Positions 42,805 through 52,365 of a stretch of 64,000 nt of DNA are shown in pieces. Location of the stretch: assembly GCA_050949725.1 (NCBI GenBank), contig JBMNGH010000012.1:37367-101366 (forward strand). The letters run 5' to 3'. Below the pieces are notes generated by a model. It worked only from the letters and a program-made list of their open reading frames with translations. It searched no databases and had not been told where the DNA came from. The position numbers and the translations under genes were made by a program. Numbering within the stretch: position 1 is the stretch's first letter; the number at the start of each line of letters is the position of its first letter. The stretch comes from JBMNGH01 sp050949725 (GTDB lineage: Bacteria > Bacillota > Thermosediminibacteria > Thermosediminibacterales > Tepidanaerobacteraceae).

Positions 42805-43857
42805 ATGGAAAAATTAAAAGTAATTGTTTGGGGTCTTGGTGCTATGGGCGGAGGCATGGCAAAAATGGTCATGCAGAAATCCGGAATGGAAATAGTTGGA
42901 GCTATAGCTTCCAGGCCTGAGAAAGCAGGAAAAGATCTCGGTGAGGTCTTGGGCCACCAAGAAAAAACAAATGTGATAGTACTTAACGATGAGGACGATA
43001 TTTTAAGTAAAAAGGCAGATGTAGTCCTTTTGGCAAAATCATCGTTTACGAGAGAAGTTTTTCCATATATTAAAAAAGCAATACAAAGCGGCAAAAATGT
43101 TATAACAATTGCAGAGGAAATGGCTTATCCGGCTTATGGCGAACCTAAACTGGCTGATGAAATCGACAAACTTGCAAAAGAACACGGGGTTACCGTTTTG
43201 GGAACGGGGATAAATCCGGGATTTATTTTGGATACGTTGATAATCGCAATGAGCGGGGTATGTATTGATGTAAAAAAAATCAGCGCCCGCAGGATAAATG
43301 ATCTCTCACCTTTTGGAACAACTGTTATGAGGACACAAGGGGTAGGGACAACGGTGGAAGAGTTTAAAAAAGGGTTAGAAGATGGTAGTATTGTTGGTCA
43401 CATTGGGTTTAATGAGTCTATTGCCCTGATTTCTGAGGCTGTAGGTCTTGAAATAGATGAAATAAAACAGACGAGAGAACCAATAGTATCTAATACAAAA
43501 AGAGAAACCCCCTATGTAACAGTTGAGCCCGGCATGGTTGCTGGGTGCCGCCATGTGGGTATGGGCCTGCGAAAAGGCAAACCTGTAATTATACTCGAAC
43601 ACCCCCAACAGATACGGCCTGAGCTTGAAAATGTAGAAACCGGTGATTATATAGACTTAGAAGGGACACCGGACATAAATTTAGCAATAAAACCCGAAGT
43701 GCCTGGAGGAATAGGAACTATTGCCATAGCTGTAAATATGATACCACATGTTGTCAACTCCAAGCCCGGTCTTGTTACAATGAAAGATCTACCAGTTCCT
43801 TCCGCTTTGATGGGGGATATTAGGAAAATATCAAAGGATGGTGCTGTAAATGACTGA
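42805..43857 (+). CDS. ord: 2,4-diaminopentanoate dehydrogenase
   Basis: Ord oxidatively deaminates 2,4-diaminopentanoate to 2-amino-4-oxopentanoate with NAD(P). ATG 42805 has GGGAGTGA upstream; 350 residues. The N-terminus has the Rossmann motif VWGLGAMGGGMA (8-19). The body includes TIAEEMAYPAYGEP, GTGINPGFILDTL and PYVTVEPGMVAGCRHVG, as in dihydrodipicolinate-reductase-like Ord proteins. The following genes ortAB and oraSE complete the pathway, which makes the assignment firm. It overlaps ortA by eight bases. Confidence 0.95.
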   Translation: MEKLKVIVWGLGAMGGGMAKMVMQKSGMEIVGAIASRPEKAGKDLGEVLGHQEKTNVIVLNDEDDILSKKADVVLLAKSSFTREVFPYIKKAIQSGKNVITIAEEMAYPAYGEPKLADEIDKLAKEHGVTVLGTGINPGFILDTLIIAMSGVCIDVKKISARRINDLSPFGTTVMRTQGVGTTVEEFKKGLEDGSIVGHIGFNESIALISEAVGLEIDEIKQTREPIVSNTKRETPYVTVEPGMVAGCRHVGMGLRKGKPVIILEHPQQIRPELENVETGDYIDLEGTPDINLAIKPEVPGGIGTIAIAVNMIPHVVNSKPGLVTMKDLPVPSALMGDIRKISKDGAVND

Positions 43858-44155
43858 CGCAAAAAAGAACGACTGGGTTCAGATACACAACATAGTACTA
43901 AAGCCGGAAGAACGGTCTCCACATCTTCCGGAAGACACAAAAAAAGTACCTCTTGAATTACGGCAAAAGGGGTTTATAACCCATGACGCATCATTGGGTG
44001 ATGAAGTAGAGATTAGGACCGTCATAGGGAGAACTGTTAAAGGAAAACTGGTAAGTGTAAATCCTTCTTATGATCACAATTTTGGAAGACCGGTACGTGA
44101 ACTACTATCAATAGGCATGGAATTGAAAAAGTTTTTAGAAGGTGATGTAAAATGA
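43850..44155 (+). CDS. ortA: 2-amino-4-oxopentanoate thiolase, subunit OrtA
   Basis: OrtA is the small subunit of the PLP-dependent thiolase that splits 2-amino-4-oxopentanoate with CoA into acetyl-CoA and alanine. The 101-residue protein shows the family's WVQIHNIVLKPEERSPHLPEDTK and VNPSYDHNFGRPVREL. It overlaps both neighbours by a few bases, so ord, ortA and ortB are translationally coupled and probably made in fixed ratio. Confidence 0.95.
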   Translation: MTDAKKNDWVQIHNIVLKPEERSPHLPEDTKKVPLELRQKGFITHDASLGDEVEIRTVIGRTVKGKLVSVNPSYDHNFGRPVRELLSIGMELKKFLEGDVK

Positions 44156-45564
44156 GTAAAGACATGAGTTTTTCTGCAGTAACTGCAAGGAAAAACGAAA
44201 TAATGAAAAAAGCTGTTGGAATTGATTATGACGATTTTGAATCAGGTGGTATCGCCTTCGATTATGAAAAAATGATGAGAGATGTGGGTTATGATATAGA
44301 GGAGATCAGGAGTATTCAGGCCGAGACATCTGTTGGAAACACTCCTCTCATTGAGCTTAAAAACATTACAAGAATGGTGAGAAAAATATCGCCCCCATCT
44401 AAGGGTGCACGTATATTCATAAAGGATGAGGCCGCAAACCCATCGGGGAGTTTTAAAGATAGAAGAGCTTCAGTATCTGCATACAGGGCAAAAGAATTAG
44501 GATATGAGGGAATAATTTCAGCCACAAGCGGCAACTATGGCGCCGCTGTTGCCTCACAGGCAGCGATGAGGGGCCTTAAGTGCATTGTAGTTCAAGAAGT
44601 TTTTGATAGACATGGCCGTGGACAGCCTGAAATTCTGGAAAAGGGACGGAAATGTGAAGCGCTTGGTGCCGAAGTTGCCCAGCTTACAGTAGGGCCTGAG
44701 CTCTTTTATACATTTTTGTGTTTGTTGGAAGAAACCGGGTATTTCAATGCATCTCTTTATACACCTTTTGGTATTGCCGGCGTAGAAACACTGGGGTATG
44801 AACTGGCTGAACAGGTCAGAAAGGAGATTGGAAAGGATCCGGATGCTGTCGTTATAACTCACGCGGGAGGAGGTAATGTTACGGGAACTGCTCGGGGCCT
44901 CTTAAAAGCCGGTTGTAGGAACACAAAAATTATAGGAGCAAGTGTTGACTTGACAGGGCTTCACATGGCCAGTGATAAAGATTTCAACAGGAAGTCTTTT
45001 ACTACTGGGCACACAGGCTTTGGGGTCCCATTTGCAACATGGCCGGACAGAGCAGATGTCCCAAGAAATGCCGCAAGACCGCTTAGATATCTTGATCGTT
45101 ATGTGACTGTCACTCAAGGGGAAGTATTCTATATAACTGAGGCTTTAGCACAAATCGAAGGCATGGAAAGAGGTCCTGCCGGAAATACTTCACTTGCAGC
45201 AGCTTGTGCGATAGCACGCGAAATGGATCAGGATCAGGTTCTAGTTGTCCAGGAAACAGAATATACCGGGGCAGGGAAACTTCCGTCAGCCCAACTGACA
45301 TTTGCCAAACAAATGGGTGTTGAAGTGAGAAGAGGTGACCCTTCAGAGAATAAACCCGGTGAAACCATAATAATCCCTGAACATCCCTCTCAATTGACTG
45401 CGAGAGATTTTGACCTAGAACAGCTGAGAAAATCTTATATTAAAAATTGCCTAAGGCAATATAAACGAATTAAGATTACGGAAGAAGATATTAGATTTTT
45501 GGCAGAAGATACTAAAACAACTGAAGATTATATAGACAACATTATAAGAAGCATTCAGCAATAA
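44152..45564 (+). CDS. ortB: 2-amino-4-oxopentanoate thiolase, PLP subunit OrtB
   Basis: OrtB is the large, PLP-binding subunit. It has 470 residues with the fold-II (threonine-synthase-like) arrangement: TSVGNTPLIELKN, the PLP lysine K102 in NPSGSFKDRRA, SATSGNYGAAVAS, and a Gly-rich phosphate loop HAGGGNVTGTA. Together with OrtA it produces acetyl-CoA for ATP synthesis plus alanine (D-alanine in Acetoanaerobium sticklandii, from memory). The product stereochemistry matters for the racemases that flank this operon. Confidence 0.95.
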   Translation: MSKDMSFSAVTARKNEIMKKAVGIDYDDFESGGIAFDYEKMMRDVGYDIEEIRSIQAETSVGNTPLIELKNITRMVRKISPPSKGARIFIKDEAANPSGSFKDRRASVSAYRAKELGYEGIISATSGNYGAAVASQAAMRGLKCIVVQEVFDRHGRGQPEILEKGRKCEALGAEVAQLTVGPELFYTFLCLLEETGYFNASLYTPFGIAGVETLGYELAEQVRKEIGKDPDAVVITHAGGGNVTGTARGLLKAGCRNTKIIGASVDLTGLHMASDKDFNRKSFTTGHTGFGVPFATWPDRADVPRNAARPLRYLDRYVTVTQGEVFYITEALAQIEGMERGPAGNTSLAAACAIAREMDQDQVLVVQETEYTGAGKLPSAQLTFAKQMGVEVRRGDPSENKPGETIIIPEHPSQLTARDFDLEQLRKSYIKNCLRQYKRIKITEEDIRFLAEDTKTTEDYIDNIIRSIQQ

Positions 45565-45648
45565 CAGTCAGTTTGTTTCTGCGATTTTACATCTAGTAGT
45601 ACAAAAGACCATTACATTTTTAGATTTTTTAAATGGGAGGGAAATGGC

Positions 45649-46050
45649 GTGCATCGGAATGACGATTTTAAGATTCGCAGGTCTCACCTTGAAAATCTAA
45701 CAGAAGAAGAGTTGGAAAAGAGGTTTTGGTATCTTACAGAAAAAATAATAGACCCTATTATTGAACTTGCCCGAACGCATACTTCGCCGTCCATCGAGCG
45801 TTCAGTTCTACTACGCATGGGCTTTGATAGCCTTACTGCAAAAGAGATAGTAAACAGATGTGTTGCTAACGGTTTATTAGGAAAGGGCGCCGGTCATATA
45901 GTGTTAAAATTTTCGTTGCTTAAAAAAATTTCGTTAAAGGAAGCTGGAGAAATGCTTGCTCGAGGTAAAGGGTGGGACGTAATTGATTCAGCATTAAAAA
46001 TAAACATTTCTGATTGCTGTTATGATCCAAAAAGGGCATCTGGGAGGTAA
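45649..46050 (+). CDS. oraS: D-ornithine 4,5-aminomutase, small subunit OraS
   Basis: OraS is the small subunit of the adenosylcobalamin- and PLP-dependent aminomutase that moves the terminal amino group of D-ornithine to C4. The 133-residue product starts at GTG after GGGAGGG. It has the characteristic RRSHLENLTEEELEKRFWYLTEKI, ERSVLLRMGFDSLTAKEIV and GAGHIVLKF runs. It lies six bases before oraE. Confidence 0.95.
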   Translation: MHRNDDFKIRRSHLENLTEEELEKRFWYLTEKIIDPIIELARTHTSPSIERSVLLRMGFDSLTAKEIVNRCVANGLLGKGAGHIVLKFSLLKKISLKEAGEMLARGKGWDVIDSALKINISDCCYDPKRASGR

Positions 46051-46055
46051 TCAAT

Positions 46056-48242
46056 ATGAAGCTTGAACCTAATAAAAAACTTAATGTTGAAGAGATATTG
46101 GAAGGACTAGAGCATTACAGACCTCGCAGGAGAGGATGGCACTGGCGGGAAAAAGCTGATAACCCCAAATTAGGCAATTTCAAATATAAAGACATAACGA
46201 AATGCTTAAATAATAGCGTGCCCCTCCCAGCAGCAAAGTATTTCGATAATATAGATCCACAACCAGATTGTGTAATTACGACTGAAATTGCCTCTGGTAG
46301 ATTTGAGGACGATATACGAAGAATGAGAATGGCTGCATGGCACGGTGCAGACCATATTATGGTTATCAGGACTGCTGGTCAAAGCCATTTTGATGGGTTA
46401 ATAGAAGGGACACCCGAGGGAATTGGCGGTGTACCTATTACCAGGAAACAACTTAGAGCTACAAGAAAAGCATTGGATTTAATAGAAGATGAGGTTGGGA
46501 GACCAATAAATTTCCATACTTATATCAGCGGTGTAGCAGGGCCTGAGGTGGCTGTACTTACTGCTGAGGAGGGTGTCAACGGTGTTCATCAAGACCCTCA
46601 GTACAACGTACTATATAGAAATGTTAACATGCTCAGATCATTCGTGGATGCTGCCGAAGCTAAGAGAATTATGGTTTGGGCAGATATGGCGCAGATAGAC
46701 GGAGCCCATAATGCCAATGCTACAGCAAGGGAAGCTTGGAAGGTTATGCCAGAGCTCATGGTTCAACATGCCATTAATGCAATGTATTCCGTAAAGGTCG
46801 GTATGAAGAAAGAGAATATTTGCTTGTCTACTGTACCGCCGACAGCACCACCAGCGCCATGTTTAAGAATAGATTTACCGTATGCTGTTGCACTGAGGGA
46901 GTTGTTTAAGGGTTATAAAATGAGGGCACAAATGAATACGAAATACATTGAGTCGAGCACCAGAGAAGCAACCGTTACACATGTTTTAAATCTATTAATC
47001 TCAAGTCTGACCAGCGCAGATATCCAGAGCACAATTACCCCAGATGAGGGTCGGAATGTGCCATGGCATTATTTTAATGTCCAGGGAGTAGATACAGCGA
47101 AACAGGCTTTATCTGGACTTGACGGCTTGTCTGAAATGTTGAAAATAAAAAGGGATGGCTTTGTTGGTGAGAAAATAAGAGAACTCAAAGAAAGAGCTGT
47201 ACTTTTTCTTGAAGAAATTTTGGAAGTCGGGGGTTATTTTAAAGCAGTTGAACAGGGATTTTTTGTCGATTCCGGCATGTATCCTGAAAGAAATGGTGAT
47301 GGCATAGTAAGGAAAGTTGATGGGGGCGTTGGCGCCGGAACAGTCGTTAAAAGAGAACCGGATTACATGGCACCTGTATGTAATCATTTCGGATATAACA
47401 AAATACCCGAGGGGTTAGAAAAGCCTTGTGATCTTATAAAAGGCTGTACATTGTGCGACCCGAACAAAATAGTGTATCTTGACGAACTCGATGAAAGGGA
47501 TAATGTACACAGCAGGTTGGCCGAAACTCAGCATATTAGAGAAAATGGTCTCATTAAGCCTGAGGTTGAGTGGTTTGCGGACGGTTATATATGTTTGAAT
47601 ATATTTCTGCCTGTTCAGGAAAGAATCGCGGAATCTGCAGCAATGGATATTGCAAAAAAAATGGGCCTTACCGATGTAGAAGTGATTCACAAGGAAGTAA
47701 TGCAGCCAGCTGAGGGAACGTATTTAGAGGTAAAGGGAAAGGTGCCATTCGAGATAAATCCCAACGATTTGATCATACCTAAAAAGCCGGAAGTATTGAC
47801 AGAAGATGAGATTAGAAATTATATTAAAGAGTATCCGATAAAAATTGTAGCAGCTACTGTTGGAGAAGATGAACATTCGGTCGGTATGAGAGAAATTATT
47901 GATATAAAACACGGTGGTTTAGAAGGATTCGGCTTTGAGTGCCATTATTTGGGAACATCTGTTCCCGTAGAAAAGGTTGTTAACGCTGCAATTGAAATTG
48001 ATGCTAAGGCAATTTTAATAAGCACAATTATAACTCATGCCGATATCCACAGAATTAATATGAAGAAACTCCATGACCTTTGCATTGAAAAAGGAATTAG
48101 AAATGATATCATTTTGATCGGTGGCGGGACACAAGTTACAGATGATATGGCTAAAGAGGCCGGGCTTGATGCTGGTTTTGGTAGAGGTACTAGTGGTATA
48201 GATGTAGCAAGTTTTATCATAAAAAAGCTTAAGAACAACTAA
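46056..48242 (+). CDS. oraE: D-ornithine 4,5-aminomutase, large subunit OraE
   Basis: OraE binds adenosylcobalamin and PLP and performs the radical 4,5-amino shift. The 728 residues hold a TIM-barrel region and a C-terminal Rossmann-type cobalamin domain. H607 in DEHSVGMRE is the lower-axial cobalt ligand, and K618 in IIDIKHGG is the PLP lysine that ties the cofactor to the B12 domain. Their 11-residue spacing equals that of H618 and K629 recalled for the A. sticklandii enzyme. Its product feeds Ord. Confidence 0.97.
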   Translation: MKLEPNKKLNVEEILEGLEHYRPRRRGWHWREKADNPKLGNFKYKDITKCLNNSVPLPAAKYFDNIDPQPDCVITTEIASGRFEDDIRRMRMAAWHGADHIMVIRTAGQSHFDGLIEGTPEGIGGVPITRKQLRATRKALDLIEDEVGRPINFHTYISGVAGPEVAVLTAEEGVNGVHQDPQYNVLYRNVNMLRSFVDAAEAKRIMVWADMAQIDGAHNANATAREAWKVMPELMVQHAINAMYSVKVGMKKENICLSTVPPTAPPAPCLRIDLPYAVALRELFKGYKMRAQMNTKYIESSTREATVTHVLNLLISSLTSADIQSTITPDEGRNVPWHYFNVQGVDTAKQALSGLDGLSEMLKIKRDGFVGEKIRELKERAVLFLEEILEVGGYFKAVEQGFFVDSGMYPERNGDGIVRKVDGGVGAGTVVKREPDYMAPVCNHFGYNKIPEGLEKPCDLIKGCTLCDPNKIVYLDELDERDNVHSRLAETQHIRENGLIKPEVEWFADGYICLNIFLPVQERIAESAAMDIAKKMGLTDVEVIHKEVMQPAEGTYLEVKGKVPFEINPNDLIIPKKPEVLTEDEIRNYIKEYPIKIVAATVGEDEHSVGMREIIDIKHGGLEGFGFECHYLGTSVPVEKVVNAAIEIDAKAILISTIITHADIHRINMKKLHDLCIEKGIRNDIILIGGGTQVTDDMAKEAGLDAGFGRGTSGIDVASFIIKKLKNN

Positions 48243-48290
48243 TCAGCTTTATAAACCACTATTATCATTATCCCATTTGGAGGTATATTT

Positions 48291-49667
48291 ATGAAAAAGG
48301 TTGATGTTTTAGTAGCAGAAATAGGTAGTACAACTACAGTTGTAAATGCATTTTACGATTTTGGCAGCAAACAACCTAAATTATTAGGGCAAGGGATTGC
48401 AGCTACTACGGTTTTAGACGGTGATGTAACGATAGGTTTGGAAAATGCAGTGAAAGATCTCGAAAAAAAGATCAAATCTACACTTAAATGGGATAAAATT
48501 ATGGCCTCTAGCAGTGCTGCTGGCGGGTTAAAAATGACTGTGCACGGACTAGTCTATGATATGACTGCAAAAGCTGCTAAAGAAGCGGCGTTGGGCGCAG
48601 GTGCTGTACTTCATTTTGTTACTGCAGGTATACTTTCAGACGAAGATATTAATCAGATTTTAAAAATTATGCCCAATATAATATTGTTAGCCGGTGGGGT
48701 AGATTATGGAGAAAAAAATACCGTCCTTACAAATGCAAAAAAAATATCAGCCCTTGGGTTAAAGATTCCTATTGTATATGCGGGAAATATGGCAGTTCAA
48801 AATGAAGTGAGGGAAATTTTCAAGGGAAAAAATCATGTTTACTTTACCGAAAATGTTTATCCCCGTATAGATGAACTCAATATCGAGCCAACAAGGTGTG
48901 TTATCCAAAAAGTATTTGAACAGCATATAGTGGAAGCCCCTGGCATGGATAAAATACGCAATATTGTAAATGGTCCTATTGTACCGACACCTGGTGCAGT
49001 AATGAATGCTGCAAAGTTATTGCGAAACGATATAGGGGATTTAATGGTATTAGATGTCGGTGGAGCCACAACAGATGTTCATTCAGTCGCAGAAGACTCA
49101 GAGGAAGTATCAAAAATACTCATTGCTCCAGAACCGGAATCAAAGAGAACCGTTGAAGGGGATTTAGGGGTTTTTGTAAACCGCCATCACGTTCTTGATC
49201 TTGTCGGCCATGAAAAGGCTACAGAAACTCTCGGCTTTGACACAAAAGAGTTTATCGAAACACAGCCTCCTATTCCCCAAAATGCTAAAGAAATAAAAAT
49301 GGCAGAGTATTTGGCTCAGTTAGCTTGTAAAACAGCTGTAGGCCGTCATGCAGGTGAAATAAAATATTTATTTGGCCCAGGTGGCAGATTTTCTATCGCA
49401 AATGGCAAGGATCTAACTCAAATAAAGTGGATTATAGGAACTGGAGGAGCACTTACAAAACTGCCAAATGGCATCAAAATTTTGAAGAGCTTGCGGCAGG
49501 AGAAAAAAGGGCAAAAACTTTTACCGACAAAAAATGCCGAGATTTTAATTGATAATTATTATATTATGGCTTCATTAGGTGTACTCTCAGTTGAATATCC
49601 GAGTGAGAGTCTGTCGCTTCTCAAACAATCCCTTAAGTTTCATCAATATAAGTGCATGACCTCCTAA
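48291..49667 (+). CDS. MutL/GlmL-family protein, probable aminomutase reactivase
   Basis: This ASKHA-fold ATPase resembles MutL/GlmL, which accompany B12-dependent aminomutases and mutases. The 458 residues include a phosphate-binding start, VAEIGSTTTVVNAFYDF, a second motif LDVGGATTDVHSV, and GTGGALTKL near the end. It lies right after oraE, where the clostridial ornithine clusters carry an equivalent gene. The likely role is removing damaged cobalamin from OraE, by analogy with diol dehydratase and ornithine or lysine mutase reactivases. Confidence 0.88.
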   Translation: MKKVDVLVAEIGSTTTVVNAFYDFGSKQPKLLGQGIAATTVLDGDVTIGLENAVKDLEKKIKSTLKWDKIMASSSAAGGLKMTVHGLVYDMTAKAAKEAALGAGAVLHFVTAGILSDEDINQILKIMPNIILLAGGVDYGEKNTVLTNAKKISALGLKIPIVYAGNMAVQNEVREIFKGKNHVYFTENVYPRIDELNIEPTRCVIQKVFEQHIVEAPGMDKIRNIVNGPIVPTPGAVMNAAKLLRNDIGDLMVLDVGGATTDVHSVAEDSEEVSKILIAPEPESKRTVEGDLGVFVNRHHVLDLVGHEKATETLGFDTKEFIETQPPIPQNAKEIKMAEYLAQLACKTAVGRHAGEIKYLFGPGGRFSIANGKDLTQIKWIIGTGGALTKLPNGIKILKSLRQEKKGQKLLPTKNAEILIDNYYIMASLGVLSVEYPSESLSLLKQSLKFHQYKCMTS

Positions 49668-49715
49668 AAGGTTATGATAAAATAAAAATATTAGCAGTAT
49701 GAGGAAGTTGAAGCT

Positions 49716-50885
49716 ATGGATTTGAATTATATTCGCCCCACAAGAGTTGAAATCAATCTAGATAACTTAAAACATAATATGAAAGAGATAAGAAGAATAA
49801 CGTCATCACAAGCTAGTATTTGTGCTGTTGTAAAGGCTAATGGTTATGGTCATGGGGCTCTGGAAATAGCAACCGGTGCTCTTTCATCTGGGGCTTCTTG
49901 TTTAGCCGTAGCAGCAATAGAAGAAGCTGTTGAACTTAGGCAAGAGGGAATAAAAGTACCCATTTTAGTTTTAGGTTATACACCTGATGAGCAAATAGAA
50001 GAAGTAGTAAAGTACGATATTACCCAAACAATTTATTCCTTGGCATCAGCACAGCTCTTAGCCCATTATGCTAGAAACTACGGAAGAATAGCTAAAGTTC
50101 ACATTAAACTGGATACAGGTATGAGCAGGCTAGGATTTCAGACAGATTCATCTTCTATACCTGAAATAATAAGAATATTTCAGTTAAAGGACCTTTATAT
50201 TGAAGGTATCTTTACACATTTTGCAAAAGCTGATGAGAAGGACAAACAGTTTACTGAAGAGCAATTCCGGAGCTTTCTGATCATGACAGGTAAATTAGAA
50301 AGACTGGGGTATAAGATACCAATCAAACACACTGCAAATAGCGCGGCAATTATGGAGTTTCCACATACACACCTTGATATGGTCAGACCCGGAATAATAA
50401 TGTATGGCCTTTATCCATCAAAAGAAATCGATATAACAAAAACACAATTAAAGCCTGTTATGAGCTTTAAATCCAGAATTGCCTATGTAAAAACTATTGG
50501 TCCTGGCAGGGCGATCAGTTATGGTGGCAATTATATTACGCAGAGAAAGAGCATTATAGCAACTTTACCTGTTGGTTATGCTGATGGTTATTCTAGAGCA
50601 CTCTCATCAAGAGCACATGTTTTGATTAAAGGGCACAGAGCTCCATTGATTGGAAATATGTGTATGGACCAGTGCATGGTGGATGTAACTGATATACCCG
50701 GCGTGGATATTGGTGATGATGTGACACTTTTTGGAGAGATGGAAAATCAGAATATAACAGCTGATGAGATTGCAGATATTGTTGGGACAATTAATTACGA
50801 AGTAGTATGTTCTGTGTCAAAAAGAGTTCCCAGGGTATATATAGAAGGTGATAAAATAATGGGTATTAAAAACTACATATTATAA
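49716..50885 (+). CDS. Alanine racemase family enzyme, copy 2 (ornithine or alanine racemase)
   Basis: A second fold-III racemase of 389 residues, similar over its whole length to the gene at 41,303. It keeps the classical PLP-lysine motif K40 in AVVKANGYGHGALE, with LPVGYADGYSRALSS and MDQCMVDVTDIPG later. It is the last gene before a strong terminator. By motif it looks like a standard alanine racemase, which could turn the D-alanine made by OrtAB into L-alanine; by position next to ora genes it could instead be the ornithine racemase Orr. The two copies cannot be told apart by sequence alone. Confidence 0.85.
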   Translation: MDLNYIRPTRVEINLDNLKHNMKEIRRITSSQASICAVVKANGYGHGALEIATGALSSGASCLAVAAIEEAVELRQEGIKVPILVLGYTPDEQIEEVVKYDITQTIYSLASAQLLAHYARNYGRIAKVHIKLDTGMSRLGFQTDSSSIPEIIRIFQLKDLYIEGIFTHFAKADEKDKQFTEEQFRSFLIMTGKLERLGYKIPIKHTANSAAIMEFPHTHLDMVRPGIIMYGLYPSKEIDITKTQLKPVMSFKSRIAYVKTIGPGRAISYGGNYITQRKSIIATLPVGYADGYSRALSSRAHVLIKGHRAPLIGNMCMDQCMVDVTDIPGVDIGDDVTLFGEMENQNITADEIADIVGTINYEVVCSVSKRVPRVYIEGDKIMGIKNYIL

Positions 50886-50896
50886 AATGATCTAGG

Positions 50897-50931
50897 AGCA
50901 GTTAACTGATAATCGGCTAACTGCTTTTTTT
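50897..50931 (+). terminator. Terminator of the ornithine operon
   Basis: AGCAGTTA and TAACTGCT form a perfect 8-bp stem with a 13-base loop, followed by TTTTTT. Confidence 0.85.
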
Positions 50932-51048
50932 CTTGGAGTCTTAAATTTTCTGTTAAGAAGCGTATAAGTGTGCTGTCATATTTTTTTTATAGTTTAAGAA
51001 GGAATTTGCCAAAATGTGCAGAAGTAATATAACAAATAAATATACTAC

Positions 51049-51065
51049 GTAACATAATATGTTAC
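51049..51065. promoter_or_regulatory. Palindrome before the glutamate dehydrogenase gene
   Basis: GTAACATA-A-TATGTTAC is a perfect 8+8 palindrome, 29 bases upstream of the gdh start. It is a likely operator, binding protein unknown. Confidence 0.6.
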
Positions 51066-51094
51066 ATATTATAAACCAAGAGGGGTGAGTGTGA

Positions 51095-52330
51095 ATGGAT
51101 AAAGTTTGGGAATCTGCACAACTTCACATGAAAAGGGCGTGTGAACTAGCCGGTATTGACCCTGTAATAACAAATCTTCTAATAAATCCGATGAGGACTA
51201 CGGTCTTTCAAATCCCCGTCAGGATGGATGATGGTTCTGCAAAGGTTTTCACGGCGTGCAGGGTTTGCCACAATGATGCATTAGGTCAGACTAAAGATGG
51301 GACTAGGGTTAGGCCGGATTTAAATGTCGAAGAGATAAAAGCACTCGCAATGTTTATGTCAATAAAACATGCCATAAATGGTATACCGGCAGGAGGTGGT
51401 AAAGGCGGTATTAAAGCAGATCCCACAAAACTTAGCAAATGGGAGTATGAAAGATTGATAAGAGGTTTCATTCGCCGTTTAGAACCCAAGGGAGTTTGGG
51501 TCGACATTCCCGGGGCTGATATTGGAACAAGTTTACAGACTCAGGCATGGATGCTGGATGAATTTGAACAGGTAAAGGGACACCATGCTCCGGCGGCTGT
51601 AAATGATAAACCGGCTTTGGTAGGAGGATCTCAAGGAGGGGATGAGGCAACCGGGAGGGGTATATATTATGTGACAAAGGAAACCTGCAGGACAAAAGAT
51701 ATTAATCCCGAGAAAACCCGCGTTGTCATACAGGGTTTCGGCCAAGTAGGAAGTCATGCTGCAGAACTCATGTATGCGGATGGATTTAAAATAGTAGGGG
51801 TAAGCGACATTTATGGCGGCATATATAATGCAAACGGTCTAGATATAGCCAAATTGCAAGAGCACCTTAAAACGACCGGAAGCGTAAAAGGTTTTGAGGA
51901 TTCGAATGCGGTAACCAATGAACAGTTATTAGAGCTCGATTGTGACATTTTGATACCTGCTGCTGTTCAAAATGTAATAAATCTTGAAAACGCTGATAAA
52001 ATCAAAGCTAAAATTGTAGTAGAGGCGGCTAATGGCCCTGTTACACCTGAAGCCGATGAAATTTTGATGAAAAAGGGTGTTACGATTATCCCTGACGTAT
52101 TGGCTAACTCAGGTTCTGCAATCGTATGCCATTTTGAAAGGATTCAAGGCCTAACTGATGACTACTGGGAACTTGATACTGTGAGAGAGAGGCTAAAGGG
52201 CAAGATACTCAAAGCTTACGGCGAAGTTTTAGCTACATCTGAGAAGATGGGAATATCTATGAGAGATGCGGCTTGGGTCAATGCTGTTTCAAGGATTGGC
52301 GAGGCGGTAAAATTAAGAGGATGGGCATAG
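51095..52330 (+). CDS. gdhA: Glutamate dehydrogenase
   Basis: This enzyme deaminates glutamate to 2-oxoglutarate with NAD(P). The 411 residues show VRMDDGSAKVFTACRVCHND, GIPAGGGKGGIKADP around the substrate lysines, DIPGADIGT, and a coenzyme domain starting VVIQGFGQVGSHAA. The ATG has AGAGGGGTGAG upstream. It recycles glutamate produced by RocD and other transaminases, and its product could go to the 2-oxoacid:ferredoxin oxidoreductase encoded downstream. The variant (NAD or NADP) is not decided by sequence alone. Confidence 0.95.
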   Translation: MDKVWESAQLHMKRACELAGIDPVITNLLINPMRTTVFQIPVRMDDGSAKVFTACRVCHNDALGQTKDGTRVRPDLNVEEIKALAMFMSIKHAINGIPAGGGKGGIKADPTKLSKWEYERLIRGFIRRLEPKGVWVDIPGADIGTSLQTQAWMLDEFEQVKGHHAPAAVNDKPALVGGSQGGDEATGRGIYYVTKETCRTKDINPEKTRVVIQGFGQVGSHAAELMYADGFKIVGVSDIYGGIYNANGLDIAKLQEHLKTTGSVKGFEDSNAVTNEQLLELDCDILIPAAVQNVINLENADKIKAKIVVEAANGPVTPEADEILMKKGVTIIPDVLANSGSAIVCHFERIQGLTDDYWELDTVRERLKGKILKAYGEVLATSEKMGISMRDAAWVNAVSRIGEAVKLRGWA

Positions 52331-52365
52331 ACTTTAATAAATAAACTTACAAGGAGGAAAAAAAG

